64,000 nt of DNA from Chloroflexota bacterium (GCA_012270555.1 JAAXIC010000049.1:3136-67135); one strand, 5' to 3'; shown: positions 44,824-53,208, counted from the stretch's first letter. Notes: generated from the sequence alone by a model not told the origin. Numbers and translations: made by a program.

Positions 44824-45339
44824 GCGCTTTAGAGGAGACTCCCGTATCACGAACAGGGCATGCTTTACACAACCCAGGCCAGCGCGAAAAGACCCCTCAC
44901 CCTAGCCCTCTCCCTCAGGAGAGGGAATTCGGCACATGCGGATGTTGCCTCTTATCCTGGGGAAAGGCATGTTGAAGGGGAGAGGGATGTTGAAGCATTC
45001 GGAATCTTGCTCCCTCTCCCTGGGGAGAGGGTTGGGGTGAGGGGAAGGCTTCACCGTTCCAGCCCGATTCCATGTCTGCGACGAAGTCGGCGTGTTCGTC
45101 AGGGTTACGCAAGTATTGCTTAGAAAGAATACACGCGATGGGGATACAACAGTATCCGTCATTTTCACCTCCGCCATCATTAGTCAATGAGGAGAGTGGT
45201 CTCAGGCCCATCCGGCGCCAAGGCATAGCCGTCTTGGTTTGCTGGCGGGCCTGCACGCTTGCCGCGCCTGCTTTCTCCTAGTGTGTGGCGTGCAATCGGC
45301 ACGCAAAGTGTTTACTTGATGCAGAGGACATATTTCAGC
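44824..45339. repeat. Gene-free region between ilvC and leuA with two palindromic repeats
   Basis: I see no gene. 44892-44927 is an inverted copy of the CCCTCTCCC-GAGGG palindrome. 45011-45046 is a direct copy (CTCCCTCTCCCTGGGGAGAGGG). The remainder contains no clear promoter. The leuA Shine-Dalgarno is AGAGGA at 45323-45328. Confidence 0.6.
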
Positions 45340-46905
45340 ATGCGAACGTTACAAATCTTCGATACAACGCTGCGCGACGGCGAGCAAGCGGCCGGCGGGT
45401 CTCTGACCGTTGAAGAAAAACTCTACCTCGGCCAGCAACTGGAACGGCTCGGCGTCGATATTCTCGAAGCCGGCTTTCCTCGCACGTCTCCGGGCGATTT
45501 CCAGGCAGTCCAACTCCTGGCGGAGAAGCTGCGCGACGTCCAGATTTGCGCCCTCTCCGGCTTCAAACCCGATCAGGTAGAAGCTGCCTGGGAAGCCATC
45601 AAAGAGGGGGAAGCGCCGCGCATCCACGTCTTCATCTCGTCCAGCGACATTCACCTGGAACGCCAACTGCGGATGACGCGCCAAGAGGTTAGAGAAGCGG
45701 CGGTGGCATGCGTGCGGCAAGCCGTGGGCTATACCTCCAACGTCGAATTCTCGGCGATGGACGCCACCCGCAGCGATTGGGATTATTTATGTCAACTATT
45801 TGGTGATGCGATTGCGGCAGGAGCAAAGGTCATCAACGTGCCCGATACCATGGGCTACACGCAGCCGGATGAGTTTGCCGAACTCCTGCAATACCTGCGC
45901 GCCAATACGCCCGGCATCGACAATATCACGCTCTCCGTCCATTGCCATAACGATCTCGGCCAAGCCAACGCCAACTCGCTGATCGCCATCATGAACGGCG
46001 TGGACCAGATTGAGTGTACGATCAATGGCGTGGGTGAGCGCGCCGGCAATGCCTCGCTGGAAGAGGTGGTGATGAATACCACGGTGCGGAAGGATTTCTT
46101 CAAGGTGTCGCACGGCATCAATACCGAGGAAATCTACCGCACGAGCCGGATGGTGAGCGATCTCATGAACATGCCGGTGCAGCCGAACAAAGCTGTGGTG
46201 GGCGCTAATGCGTTTGCCCACTCTTCCGGCCTGCATCAGGACGGCATGTTGAAAGACCGCCAGACCTACGAGATCATGACGCCGCAGAGCGTGGGCATGG
46301 GCGGCAGCCGCATTGTCCTCGGCAAGACGAGCGGCCGCCACGCCTTTCGGGACCAGCTCGCCAAGATGGGCTATCACCTCAGCGAGCAGGAGTTTCAGGA
46401 GGCCTTCGACCGCTTCAAGGACTTAGCCGACAAACGGCGCAACGTCACGGCGCGCGACATCGAGGCGCTGCTCTCCAGCGACGTGCTCCATGCCAAAGAG
46501 TACTTTCACCTCGATCTCGTCCAGGTGAGTTGCGGCGATAGGAGTATCCCGACGGCGACAGTGCGCATCATAGATGATGAAGATCACGTCTTTGAGGAAT
46601 CAGCTCTCGGCGGCGGGCCGGTTGACGCCGTCTGCAAAGCCATCAATAGTATCGTCAAAGTTCCGGCGGAGCTTACCGAGTTCCGCGTTCAAGCCGTCAC
46701 GGAAGGTATCGACGCGCAGGGTGAAGTGAGCATTCGCCTGGAAAGCGAGAGGGTATCCGTGACCGGCTACGGCGCTGATACGGACATCATCGTCGCCAGC
46801 GCCAAAGCCTACATGAATGCCCTGAATAAGCATATCTACGCTCAGAGCGTCGCTGAAGCGCAAGGAGACGAGACGCCAATGGCGGTGGCAAGCACCCAAT
46901 CCTAG
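45340..46905 (+). CDS. leuA: 2-isopropylmalate synthase
   Basis: This 521-residue enzyme condenses acetyl-CoA with 2-oxoisovalerate in leucine synthesis. It begins MRTLQIFDTTLRDGEQAAGGSLTVEEK with the HMGL-type signature. VSVHCHNDLGQANANSL is a metal-ligand motif (seen here as LSVHCHNDLGQ). The C-terminal LeuA dimer or allosteric domain is present (QVSCGDRSIPTATVRI). An alternative ATG lies at 45319. The hairpin at 46951-46980 probably terminates the transcript. Confidence 0.95.
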   Translation: MRTLQIFDTTLRDGEQAAGGSLTVEEKLYLGQQLERLGVDILEAGFPRTSPGDFQAVQLLAEKLRDVQICALSGFKPDQVEAAWEAIKEGEAPRIHVFISSSDIHLERQLRMTRQEVREAAVACVRQAVGYTSNVEFSAMDATRSDWDYLCQLFGDAIAAGAKVINVPDTMGYTQPDEFAELLQYLRANTPGIDNITLSVHCHNDLGQANANSLIAIMNGVDQIECTINGVGERAGNASLEEVVMNTTVRKDFFKVSHGINTEEIYRTSRMVSDLMNMPVQPNKAVVGANAFAHSSGLHQDGMLKDRQTYEIMTPQSVGMGGSRIVLGKTSGRHAFRDQLAKMGYHLSEQEFQEAFDRFKDLADKRRNVTARDIEALLSSDVLHAKEYFHLDLVQVSCGDRSIPTATVRIIDDEDHVFEESALGGGPVDAVCKAINSIVKVPAELTEFRVQAVTEGIDAQGEVSIRLESERVSVTGYGADTDIIVASAKAYMNALNKHIYAQSVAEAQGDETPMAVASTQS

Positions 46906-46950
46906 CAGGCGCCAAGCGTAAGACAGCTAACTGAGATCGCACAAAGAAAG

Positions 46951-46991
46951 TGGAGGCGGGATTGCTCGATCCCGCCTCCAGTTCGTTTAAG
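46951..46991 (+). terminator. Rho-independent terminator of leuA
   Basis: A perfect 12-bp stem (TGGAGGCGGGAT with ATCCCGCCTCCA) has a 6-nt loop, followed by GTTCGTTTAAGTTTT. It lies 46 nt after the leuA stop. Confidence 0.8.
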
Positions 46992-47071
46992 TTTTCCCAA
47001 GTGTACCGGGGACTAATCGCATATCCTCAACTGTTGCAACGAATTACAGGCAGTTCTTCTTAAAGAGGGCG

Positions 47072-47743
47072 CTAGGTCTCGCCCTTGGCGGGCACACGGC
47101 GCAGTTCTATGCGCACGTCTTGCGGCTCGCTAACCCCCTTGAGTGCGGACAACATGCCCCATATCCCGCCTGAGATCACCGCACTCGCAAATGCATTAGT
47201 CGGAATATCTTCTCCGTCAATCGTAAGCCGGATTGACTCACGGCCCGCCTTTGGGCGTGGAAAGCGCTCGTCCAAGAATGCCGCCAAACTCTGTGGATCA
47301 CTAGTGGAGAACGCAGGCACCGAGAACGTACTGACGTTGTCGGTCACAATGGCAATGAGATCGTCTTCAGAAACCAGCAAGTCTGATCCCAACGCGGCGC
47401 GGTGTACTTCAATCTTGGGAAAATCTGACCGCCTGTGGCCTTCTACCAGCACAAGGTCAATGTCCAGCATAGGCAGCAGCGCCAAGATCTGTGGCAAGGC
47501 GGCATCGTCCGGCAGTTTGCAGGAAAGAACTGCGCCTCCGGGGCCGCTGACAAGCACTGCGACCGCGTCAGTTTGCGCGAGACGCCACGAATCGCTCCCC
47601 TCGCGGTCCATTGTGAAGCCATGCGCCGCGTGCTTTATGATTGCGACGCGCCGACCACTCTCATGCAGGTGCGGCATCAGTCGCTCGATAAGGGTCGTCT
47701 TACCCGCATTATGCTTGCCGACAACGCACACCACGGGGATCAC
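47072..47743 (-). CDS. mobB: Molybdopterin-guanine dinucleotide biosynthesis protein MobB
   Basis: This 223-residue P-loop GTPase-like protein begins IPVVCVVGKHNAGKTTLIERL (Walker A GKHNAGKT). HAAHGFTMDREGSDSWRLAQTDA and LVLVEGHRRSDFPKIEVHR are MobB motifs. It assists attachment of nucleotide to molybdopterin. The C-terminal ~50 residues (SIRLTIDGEDIPTNAFASA) are an extra domain of unknown role. The start is GTG, overlapping a small upstream ORF by 4 nt. Confidence 0.9.
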   Translation of the reverse strand: MIPVVCVVGKHNAGKTTLIERLMPHLHESGRRVAIIKHAAHGFTMDREGSDSWRLAQTDAVAVLVSGPGGAVLSCKLPDDAALPQILALLPMLDIDLVLVEGHRRSDFPKIEVHRAALGSDLLVSEDDLIAIVTDNVSTFSVPAFSTSDPQSLAAFLDERFPRPKAGRESIRLTIDGEDIPTNAFASAVISGGIWGMLSALKGVSEPQDVRIELRRVPAKGET

Positions 47744-47871
47744 GAAGCGCTCTCCCCACGGTGCCGCATGCGCTGGTCTGCCTCAGCAGTGGGAAGCACC
47801 TCAACGAAAGCAGTACGTGCACGCGCGTTCTCGTTGGAATCAAGCTTGCCGTAGATCATCGAAAACCGCAT
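47740..47871 (-). CDS. Putative small protein, 43 codons, between prfB and mobB
   Basis: A 43-codon open frame starts at ATG 47871 (MRFSMIYGKLDSNENARART) one nucleotide after the prfB stop. It ends by a GTGA overlap with the mobB start. The tight spacing on both sides suggests translational coupling. No recognisable family, and no ribosome site was checked beyond the coupling. It is too short to be certain. Confidence 0.45.
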   Translation of the reverse strand: MRFSMIYGKLDSNENARARTAFVEVLPTAEADQRMRHRGESAS

Positions 47872-47872
47872 T

Positions 47873-48980
47873 CTACGCTATCCCTCCCGCTTCGTGCCTG
47901 AGGCCCTCCGCCTGTTGCCTCAGATAGCCCTCGGTGAAAGCGTCGATGTCGCCATCCAGTACGGCGCGTGTATTGCCGGTCTCAACTCCGGTGCGGAGGT
48001 CTTTGACCATGGTGTACGGATGCAACACGTACGAGCGAATCTGGTTGCCCCATTCTGCGCTCGTATGCTCTCCCTTGAGCGCCGCCTGTTCGGCCTGCTG
48101 CTCTTGCAACTTTCGCTCCAAGAGGCGTGCGCGCAGAATGCGCATGGCGGCCTCGCGGTTTTGGAGCTGCGAGCGTTCATTCTGGCACGAGACGACAATG
48201 CCGCTGGGCGTATGCGTAATGCGCACTGCTGAGTTGGTCTTGTTTACATGCTGCCCCCCGGCGCCACTGGCGCGGAATGTATCGAGTCGCAGGTCATCCG
48301 GCTTGATCTCAACCGTGACGTCATCATCGATCACGGGGAGAGTCTCCACCAAAGCGAAAGACGTGTGGCGGCGCTTGTTCGCATCGAAAGGGGACAAGCG
48401 CACCAGGCGATGCACGCCATGCTCTGACTTCAGCCGGCCGTACGCAAAAGGACCGCTGACTTGCAGCGTGACGCTCTTGATGCCGGCCTCTTCACCGGGG
48501 GTGCTATCGAGAATTTCCGGTTTGTGGTCGTGCGTCTCCGCCCAGCGGATGTACATGCGGAGGAGCATCTCGACCCAGTCCTGGGAGTCGGTACCGCCCG
48601 CGCCGGCGTGGAGGGATAGCAGCGCGTCACGCTCGTCGTACGAGCCTTGGAAAAGCGTCTGAATTTCGCGTTTCTCGCCATCGGCTTCAAGCCGACTCAC
48701 CTCGGAGTCGAGCTCGGCCTCTAAGGATGGATCGTCTAGCCCCGCAAGCTCCTGCAGCGCCTCGATCTCCTGGAAGAACCCATTCCAATCATCCGCCAGA
48801 CGACGCACTGCAGCGAGCCGCTGCATCACGCGCTGCGCATCCTCCGGCGCATCCCACAGACCGGGGTCAAGCGACTTTGCCTCCAGGTCGGCAATCTCTG
48901 ATTCCCATGTTGTGAGGTCAAAGGCGCCTCCGAAGTTCTTCTGCGCGTGCGCTCAATGCGGCTATTCTCTCTTTTATCAT
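47873..48980 (-). CDS. prfB: Peptide chain release factor 2, programmed +1 frameshift
   Basis: RF2 terminates translation at UAA and UGA. The first frame starts at ATG 48980 and encodes MIKERIAALSARAEELRRRL, then meets TGA within CTTTGAC. A +1 shift (skipping T 48920) continues as DLTTWESEIADLEAKSLDPG. The result is 368 residues, the usual RF2 length. The specificity motif SPFDANKRRHT and the catalytic GGQ in GAGGQHVNK are intact. GGAGG lies 3 nt before CTT, as in known RF2 sites. The frame from 48829 alone lacks the N-terminal domain and is not the complete gene. Confidence 0.93.
48917..48931 (-). promoter_or_regulatory. RF2-type programmed +1 frameshift site
   Basis: On the minus strand GGAGG (48931-48927) is followed by CGC, then CTT TGA C (48923-48917). 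The internal Shine-Dalgarno 3 nt before CTT and the slow UGA codon are the elements known to stimulate RF2 autoregulatory frameshifting. Confidence 0.9.
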
Positions 48981-49343
48981 ATTATTTACTCTTTTTGTCA
49001 GTACATTTTGGGCGAAACTTATAGGTCCTGTACCTCTTAACCTACGATAGCCGGTAAGAATTGGCAACGTGAAACAGGATTCCTGACCTATAAATGTCAG
49101 CTAGAATTCGTACAGATCGCTTGTTTCACTAGACCAGATTTGAATGATATAGTTAATAGAAGATGGGACAATTCCCCTACTCGAATTCACTTAATATTGG
49201 ACAGTTTTAGTTTGCTAACGGCCCAATTATTTGGGATAATCATGCAAGTGTCCAAGACATCGTTCATCCGGGCACATTGAAATTTGGAGTGGTCTTCTTT
49301 CTGAGCGTAGTAAGTCGCCGTCTTCCGAGCTAAGAGGTCCCAA
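48981..49343. other. AT-rich intergenic region before the three-gene cassette
   Basis: I see no gene. The interval is markedly AT-richer than the flanks (TTATTTACTCTTTTT near 48982 and TTAATAGAAG near 49155). It separates prfB, on the minus strand, from a plus-strand cassette of unknown origin. Promoters for both probably lie here, but I cannot place them reliably. Confidence 0.5.
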
Positions 49344-49994
49344 GTGTCAAGTGAATCCCCCTTCTGGCTTCACTCGGTGAGCGTCGTAGTCACTGCTGAA
49401 TTCCATAATCCTTCTATTCTCAATCACAGCTTCCTAGTGTCCGAAGGGATTGTCCCCAGGGAGTGGGAGTTTGAAGATGCAATTGCTACGCCTCCGTTTT
49501 CTGTGCTTCGCTACAGCAACGGCATCCAATGGATAGTGGAACAGTCCAAGCTCATTGTCACCGAGATGCCAGAGTCGTCTTTCCAAGACAAGTACTTGGT
49601 CCACGAGCTAGCGAGCACGTATTTAGAGAAGCTGCCTCACGTACCCTACCGTAGCCTTGGTCTGAATTGCGAACTGTCCATAGGTTGTGAAAACCCACAA
49701 CACTGGCTAAAGCAGCAATTCTTGAATCCAGATATACCGTTTGATGTCAACCTCAATACTCTTAGCATAGTTCCCAAAGAGTCGTTGGGTACGAGCGAGG
49801 CTCAATTGCATCTGACATTTAATGTCAGAGATGTAGAGCGGGGTACAGCAGACCCTAAGAGTTCTGTCGTAATTGACTGTAATGTCCACCATGAAGGACC
49901 ACTTGACTCGTCTGGACTTCGCACAGAAATTCAGCAGTGGCCAAATGCTCAAGGGCATATCGTGTCGGTTCTCAGTAAGCTATTAGGGGACTAG
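49344..49994 (+). CDS. Conserved hypothetical protein of three-gene cassette, gene 1
   Basis: This 216-residue protein begins SSESPFWLHSVSVVVTAEFHNPSILNHSFLV and has the segments SNGIQWIVEQSKLIVTE and YLEKLPHVPYRSLGLN. The beta-rich pattern reminds me of the TIGR04255 group of sporadically distributed proteins, but I am not sure. It starts at GTG (49344) with an AGAGG site and is separated from gene 2 by 5 nt. Function unknown. Base and codon use look more AT-rich than the neighbours, hinting at acquisition. Confidence 0.6.
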   Translation: MSSESPFWLHSVSVVVTAEFHNPSILNHSFLVSEGIVPREWEFEDAIATPPFSVLRYSNGIQWIVEQSKLIVTEMPESSFQDKYLVHELASTYLEKLPHVPYRSLGLNCELSIGCENPQHWLKQQFLNPDIPFDVNLNTLSIVPKESLGTSEAQLHLTFNVRDVERGTADPKSSVVIDCNVHHEGPLDSSGLRTEIQQWPNAQGHIVSVLSKLLGD

Positions 49995-49999
49995 TAAGC

Positions 50000-50755
50000 A
50001 TGGCTGTTCAGACCAACACTTCGCACATGTCACTCAAAAACATGGCAGCGGCATCCAGCCTGCTAGAGTATATGCGCAACGCGCCCACAGGGGAAAACCA
50101 GAATCCTAGCGATACGTTGAAAGAGGTTAATATCGACACGGCTGAAGACAAGATCAACTTTAGCCAAGGGCTCTCTTACGTGTTTGAGTACGCCCAAGTG
50201 ATTAAGTGGCTAGAGCAGTATCTTGAGTTGCGCGATTACAATGAAGCCCAGCCTCTTACAACGCGATTTGCAGTTTGGTCTAACGACCACCGGACAATTG
50301 GAGATTACCGACAAAGGCAACGTATCTCCTGGAGAAAACACATAACCACTGCAAAGAAGCAAGAGGAAGTCATTGCCATCCTCAGGCTATTTGGTTTAGA
50401 CGTAGTAGCGGATCGTCTTGGCTATCTCCATAAGATTACTCTGGACGATCCAGACGAAGAACCCATGACACTTGAGTCACTAAAAGAATTAGCTCTCTTC
50501 CTAATGAGCGAACGACAATTGCCTGATCCTAGAATCGCCATCAGTCCAGATGGACTTGCACAAATTGAGTGGCAAGTTGGAGATAATGGGGTTCTTGCCA
50601 TGGAGTTTCTTCCCGTCGATAGCCTCATTCGCTTCGCAGCTGTTTCTGCTCCCGCAAAGCGTGGTGTCCAAAGAATGAGAGTCTACGGCACATTGCCAAA
50701 GGATGACGCACTGAATGCTGTCAAGGCATTTACTGCCGGGATGTCAACCCAATGA
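50000..50755 (+). CDS. Conserved hypothetical protein of three-gene cassette, gene 2
   Basis: This 251-residue protein has an acidic N-terminal part, a helical centre (INFSQGLSYVFEYAQVIKWLEQYLELRD, then RQRISWRKHITTAKKQEEVIAILRLFGLD) and a C-terminal strand-rich part (ISPDGLAQIEWQVGDNGVLAMEFL, AKRGVQRMRVYGTLP). I recognise no family. The ATG follows an AGGGG site and gene 3 starts within its stop (ATGA). The tight packing suggests the three products act together. Confidence 0.6.
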   Translation: MAVQTNTSHMSLKNMAAASSLLEYMRNAPTGENQNPSDTLKEVNIDTAEDKINFSQGLSYVFEYAQVIKWLEQYLELRDYNEAQPLTTRFAVWSNDHRTIGDYRQRQRISWRKHITTAKKQEEVIAILRLFGLDVVADRLGYLHKITLDDPDEEPMTLESLKELALFLMSERQLPDPRIAISPDGLAQIEWQVGDNGVLAMEFLPVDSLIRFAAVSAPAKRGVQRMRVYGTLPKDDALNAVKAFTAGMSTQ

Positions 50756-51180
50756 ATGGAAAACCGCTTCCCGATGACGACCACGTAATAAGGTACTGCA
50801 AACCAACGGCTGTCGAGGACGATCTGCCTTCAGTAAGCGCCTTCAAGATCAGAGCGAATGAGGATCACCTCTCCGTTAATTGGCTCGAGTATTTTGGAGT
50901 TCTCGATAGGCCTACGGCCGTTCAAAGGATTCGAGAAGCATTTCATGCAAAGGGCTTCCAACTTCGAAAGAATGGCAGATTTGCCGTTCTCAATGTTGAT
51001 GATATTAGATCCATAGCCCAGGATATCGCCTATAATTCATTGCGTGTGGAGCACCTCCCGCTTGAAGATGATCCCTCCCATGCTGGCATCCTTGGGTACT
51101 CACCGGAGGATATTGCGATAGCAACAGAGATAAAAGCACTTGTTGGTATAGAGGACGTCTATCGGGCATTATCGAAATAG
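50752..51180 (+). CDS. Conserved hypothetical protein of three-gene cassette, gene 3
   Basis: This 142-residue protein begins NGKPLPDDDHVIRYCKPTAVEDDLPSVSAFKIRANEDHLSVNWLEYFG. This head resembles a widespread hypothetical family (LPDDDHVVRY...LSVNWLE) whose function I cannot name. The middle is helical, and the end KALVGIEDVYRALSK is mixed. It overlaps gene 2 by 4 nt. It may carry the effector or a partner of gene 2. Unassigned. Confidence 0.6.
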   Translation: MNGKPLPDDDHVIRYCKPTAVEDDLPSVSAFKIRANEDHLSVNWLEYFGVLDRPTAVQRIREAFHAKGFQLRKNGRFAVLNVDDIRSIAQDIAYNSLRVEHLPLEDDPSHAGILGYSPEDIAIATEIKALVGIEDVYRALSK

Positions 51181-51348
51181 AGCCCCCCTCACCATCTTGC
51201 CCTTGGCTAGTTCGCTTACCCAACAAATGCTGCGGTGACGCATGCGTTCTCCCTGCTGCATGATGGTTACATGCTTCACGGAACGAAGCACGAACGGGAA
51301 ATTTGGAAGACAGTCTGACAACACACCTGTCGCTGAGAACAGAGCACA

Positions 51349-51656
51349 TGAAGCAAGTACTTCACATCATCGATGACAAGGACAATACGGCCATCGCGCT
51401 TGCCGATCTGATCCCCGGCACTAAGGTTTCTTTCTCCGGGCCGGACGGCACGCAAGAAATCACCATCCTTGACGACATTCCCTTTGGTCACAAGGTTGCC
51501 GTGAAGGCCATTGGCAACGGCGAGCATGTCATCAAGTACGGCGAGTCCATCGGGGCCGCCACGCAGGACATTGCGCCCGGGAACCACGTACACACGCAAA
51601 ACCTGGAAAGCCTGCGCGGGCGTGGCGACCTCGTAGGTGCCGACCAAACCTCCTAA
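51349..51656 (+). CDS. SAF-domain protein (UxaA-like, altronate dehydratase N-terminal type)
   Basis: This 102-residue protein begins MKQVLHIIDDKDNTAIALADLIPGTKV and ends IAPGNHVHTQNLESLRGRG. It matches the N-terminal SAF domain of UxaA altronate hydrolase. The catalytic UxaA domain is absent. ATG 51349 is chosen, upstream in-frame codons have no ribosome site. Its partner may be encoded elsewhere. Confidence 0.78.
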
Positions 51657-51676
51657 GCCTTGGGTCTGCCACTGCC

Positions 51677-52378
51677 ATGTCTTCACAGAAATCTGCGAGC
51701 TCGCCAAAGCGCAAGCGAGGGAGAGAGTCCAAGCGGGCTTTGCGCGAGCGCGTAACAGAGATCATTGCCCTGCTTAGAACTACCTACCCGGAAGCAGAGT
51801 GCGCCTTAGTGCACCGCAACGCGTGGGAACTACTGGTAGCGACCATCCTCTCCGCACAGTGCACGGATAAGCGCGTGAACATCGTCACACCGGCACTGTT
51901 CGCGCAGTTTCCAACAGTTGAAGCCTTCGCAGCGGCGCCACGGGAAGACCTTGAAGCAGCCATCAAGACAACCGGCTTCTTCCGCAACAAGGCGAAGAAT
52001 ATCCAGGGCGCGGCGCACGTCATGCTGGAGAAATTCGGCGGCGCGGTGCCCAATACCATGGCAGAACTCCTCGAATTGCCCGGCGTGGCACGCAAGACGG
52101 CTAACGTCGTGCTCGGTGTAGCGTTTCAGGTTGCCGACGGGATCGTGGTCGATACCCACGTCTCGCGCCTCTCGCAGCGCCTGAAGCTAACCCGCCAGAA
52201 GGACCCCACCAAGATCGAGCGCGACCTCATGGAAGTCGTACCCCAATCCGATTGGATAGATATTGGACACCTGCTCATCCACCACGGCCGCGCCCTGTGC
52301 ACCGCACGCAAGCCGGCGTGCGGCGAATGCCCGTTGCAAGACCTCTGCCCAAGCGCAGCCCTCTACCTCGATGCCTAG
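51677..52378 (+). CDS. nth: Endonuclease III
   Basis: This 233-residue base-excision-repair glycosylase/AP lyase removes oxidised pyrimidines. The HhH motif LPGVARKTANVVLG contains the catalytic Lys, and VVDTHVSRLSQRLKL has the catalytic Asp. The C-terminal [4Fe-4S] ligands are in CTARKPACGECPLQDLC. N-terminal 25 residues are basic. It starts 21 nt after the SAF-domain gene. Confidence 0.94.
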   Translation: MSSQKSASSPKRKRGRESKRALRERVTEIIALLRTTYPEAECALVHRNAWELLVATILSAQCTDKRVNIVTPALFAQFPTVEAFAAAPREDLEAAIKTTGFFRNKAKNIQGAAHVMLEKFGGAVPNTMAELLELPGVARKTANVVLGVAFQVADGIVVDTHVSRLSQRLKLTRQKDPTKIERDLMEVVPQSDWIDIGHLLIHHGRALCTARKPACGECPLQDLCPSAALYLDA

Positions 52379-52485
52379 AGCAATCGGCTGTAAGAACTTG
52401 GCGTAGCTTACCGCCTCTCGGCTACACCAAGTCGCGCCATCGCCACAGTCTCCCCACTCCGCCAGAACCTCAAACCCGCACCGCA

Positions 52486-52818
52486 CTACTCTGATTCGGC
52501 GCAGCACGGACAACCCTCGCGCAGCCCGTCGAAGGTGTAGATGCCGGTATTGTGGCCGTCTTCCCATTGCAAGCGAATCGCGTAGCTTCCCACCTGCTCA
52601 ATGGATTCCAGGAACGTCTGCGCCGCCGTGAGGATCACACCGGCATGCATCGAGCCGGGTGTATCTAACTCACCCGCGCAGAGCGCACAGGGACAGGAAC
52701 GACGCAGATCGTCCCAGTCGTAGCGGCTAACGTGTCCATCGCGCCACGTAATCACAAGCGCACGGTCTTCCTCAACGCGTGTAATCACTGCTGGCGTTCG
52801 CGCCCGCATGTCCCTCAT
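52486..52818 (-). CDS. DUF971 (gamma-butyrobetaine hydroxylase-like N-terminal domain) protein
   Basis: This 110-residue protein has RDGHVSRYDWDDLRRSCPCALCAGELDTPG, then GSYAIRLQWEDGHNTGIYTFDGLREGCPC. This matches DUF971, the small domain found alone in many bacteria and near Fe-S related genes. The role is unknown. The gene follows a structured region on the same strand (52843-53208). Confidence 0.88.
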   Translation of the reverse strand: MRDMRARTPAVITRVEEDRALVITWRDGHVSRYDWDDLRRSCPCALCAGELDTPGSMHAGVILTAAQTFLESIEQVGSYAIRLQWEDGHNTGIYTFDGLREGCPCCAESE

Positions 52819-52842
52819 GTCGAACTCTCAATACGCAATCAA

Positions 52843-52873
52843 GAACGCACCCCGGCATGGCCGAGGTGCGTTC
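52843..52873 (-). terminator. Strong hairpin ending the leader upstream of DUF971
   Basis: On the minus strand GAACGCACCTCGGC pairs with GCCGGGGTGCGTTC (14 bp, one T-G pair) around a 3-nt CAT loop, followed by a weak TTGATT tract. It lies 25 nt before the DUF971 start. It may be a terminator or attenuator. Confidence 0.5.
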
Positions 52874-53056
52874 GCTTCCATTTCTGGGTCGGGCCGTAGT
52901 TCCGCCTTTTCATCGCCCTAACCCTGGGCACTGGTTTCAGTTCGGCTACCCGACATACACGCGCAGCCAATACTACCCGTCGAGAGGCGAAACCCGACGC
53001 CCTGTCTCGTGCCCTCCACCCGCATCTATCCTACGTGCTGTCCCGCGGATGGAGGG

Positions 53057-53125
53057 TTAACTGTCCACTTGCCAAACACAATACAGCACTCTCGGATTAT
53101 CGAGCGGCAAGCGCAAACCTCTCAT
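53057..53125 (-). CDS. Putative 22-residue leader peptide
   Basis: An ATG at 53125 lies 5 nt downstream of a strong double Shine-Dalgarno (AAAGGAGGGAGGT). The frame encodes MRGLRLPLDNPRVLYCVWQVDS before TAA. Its placement at the 5' end of a structured region suggests a leader peptide. No homolog recognised. Confidence 0.4.
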   Translation of the reverse strand: MRGLRLPLDNPRVLYCVWQVDS

Positions 53126-53179
53126 GGCTCACCTCCCTCCTTTCGTGCCGTTTCGAGGGCTCACGCCCTCTCTAATACT

Positions 53180-53208
53180 AATTAACCAGATAGCGTTGCG
53201 TTTGTCAA
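53180..53208 (-). promoter_or_regulatory. Candidate promoter for the DUF971 leader
   Basis: On the minus strand TTGACA (53208-53203) and TTAATT (53185-53180) are separated by 17 nt. The -35 box is a perfect match and the -10 box is weaker. Confidence 0.5.

Larger units (their letters stand above)
52843..53175 (-). ncRNA. Candidate structured leader RNA upstream of DUF971
   Basis: A promoter-like pair (53203-53208 and 53180-53185) is followed on the minus strand by a 22-codon ORF (53057-53125), then a 12-bp hairpin (arms 53045-53056 and 53012-53023), a GTCGGG/CCCGAC long-range stem, and a strong terminal hairpin at 52843-52873. I searched by eye for tmRNA, 6S, RNase P and known riboswitch motifs and saw none. 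It may be an attenuator or a novel RNA. Confidence 0.35.

Noticed and set aside
43768-44850. 360-codon minus-strand frame antisense to ilvC
   Set aside because: ilvC on the plus strand is certain. The antisense frame has no family features.
52857-53060. 67-codon plus-strand open frame in the DUF971 leader region
   Set aside because: The strong promoter-like signal, Shine-Dalgarno and hairpin order fit the minus strand. The plus frame has no ribosome site and looks like a shadow of the structured region.
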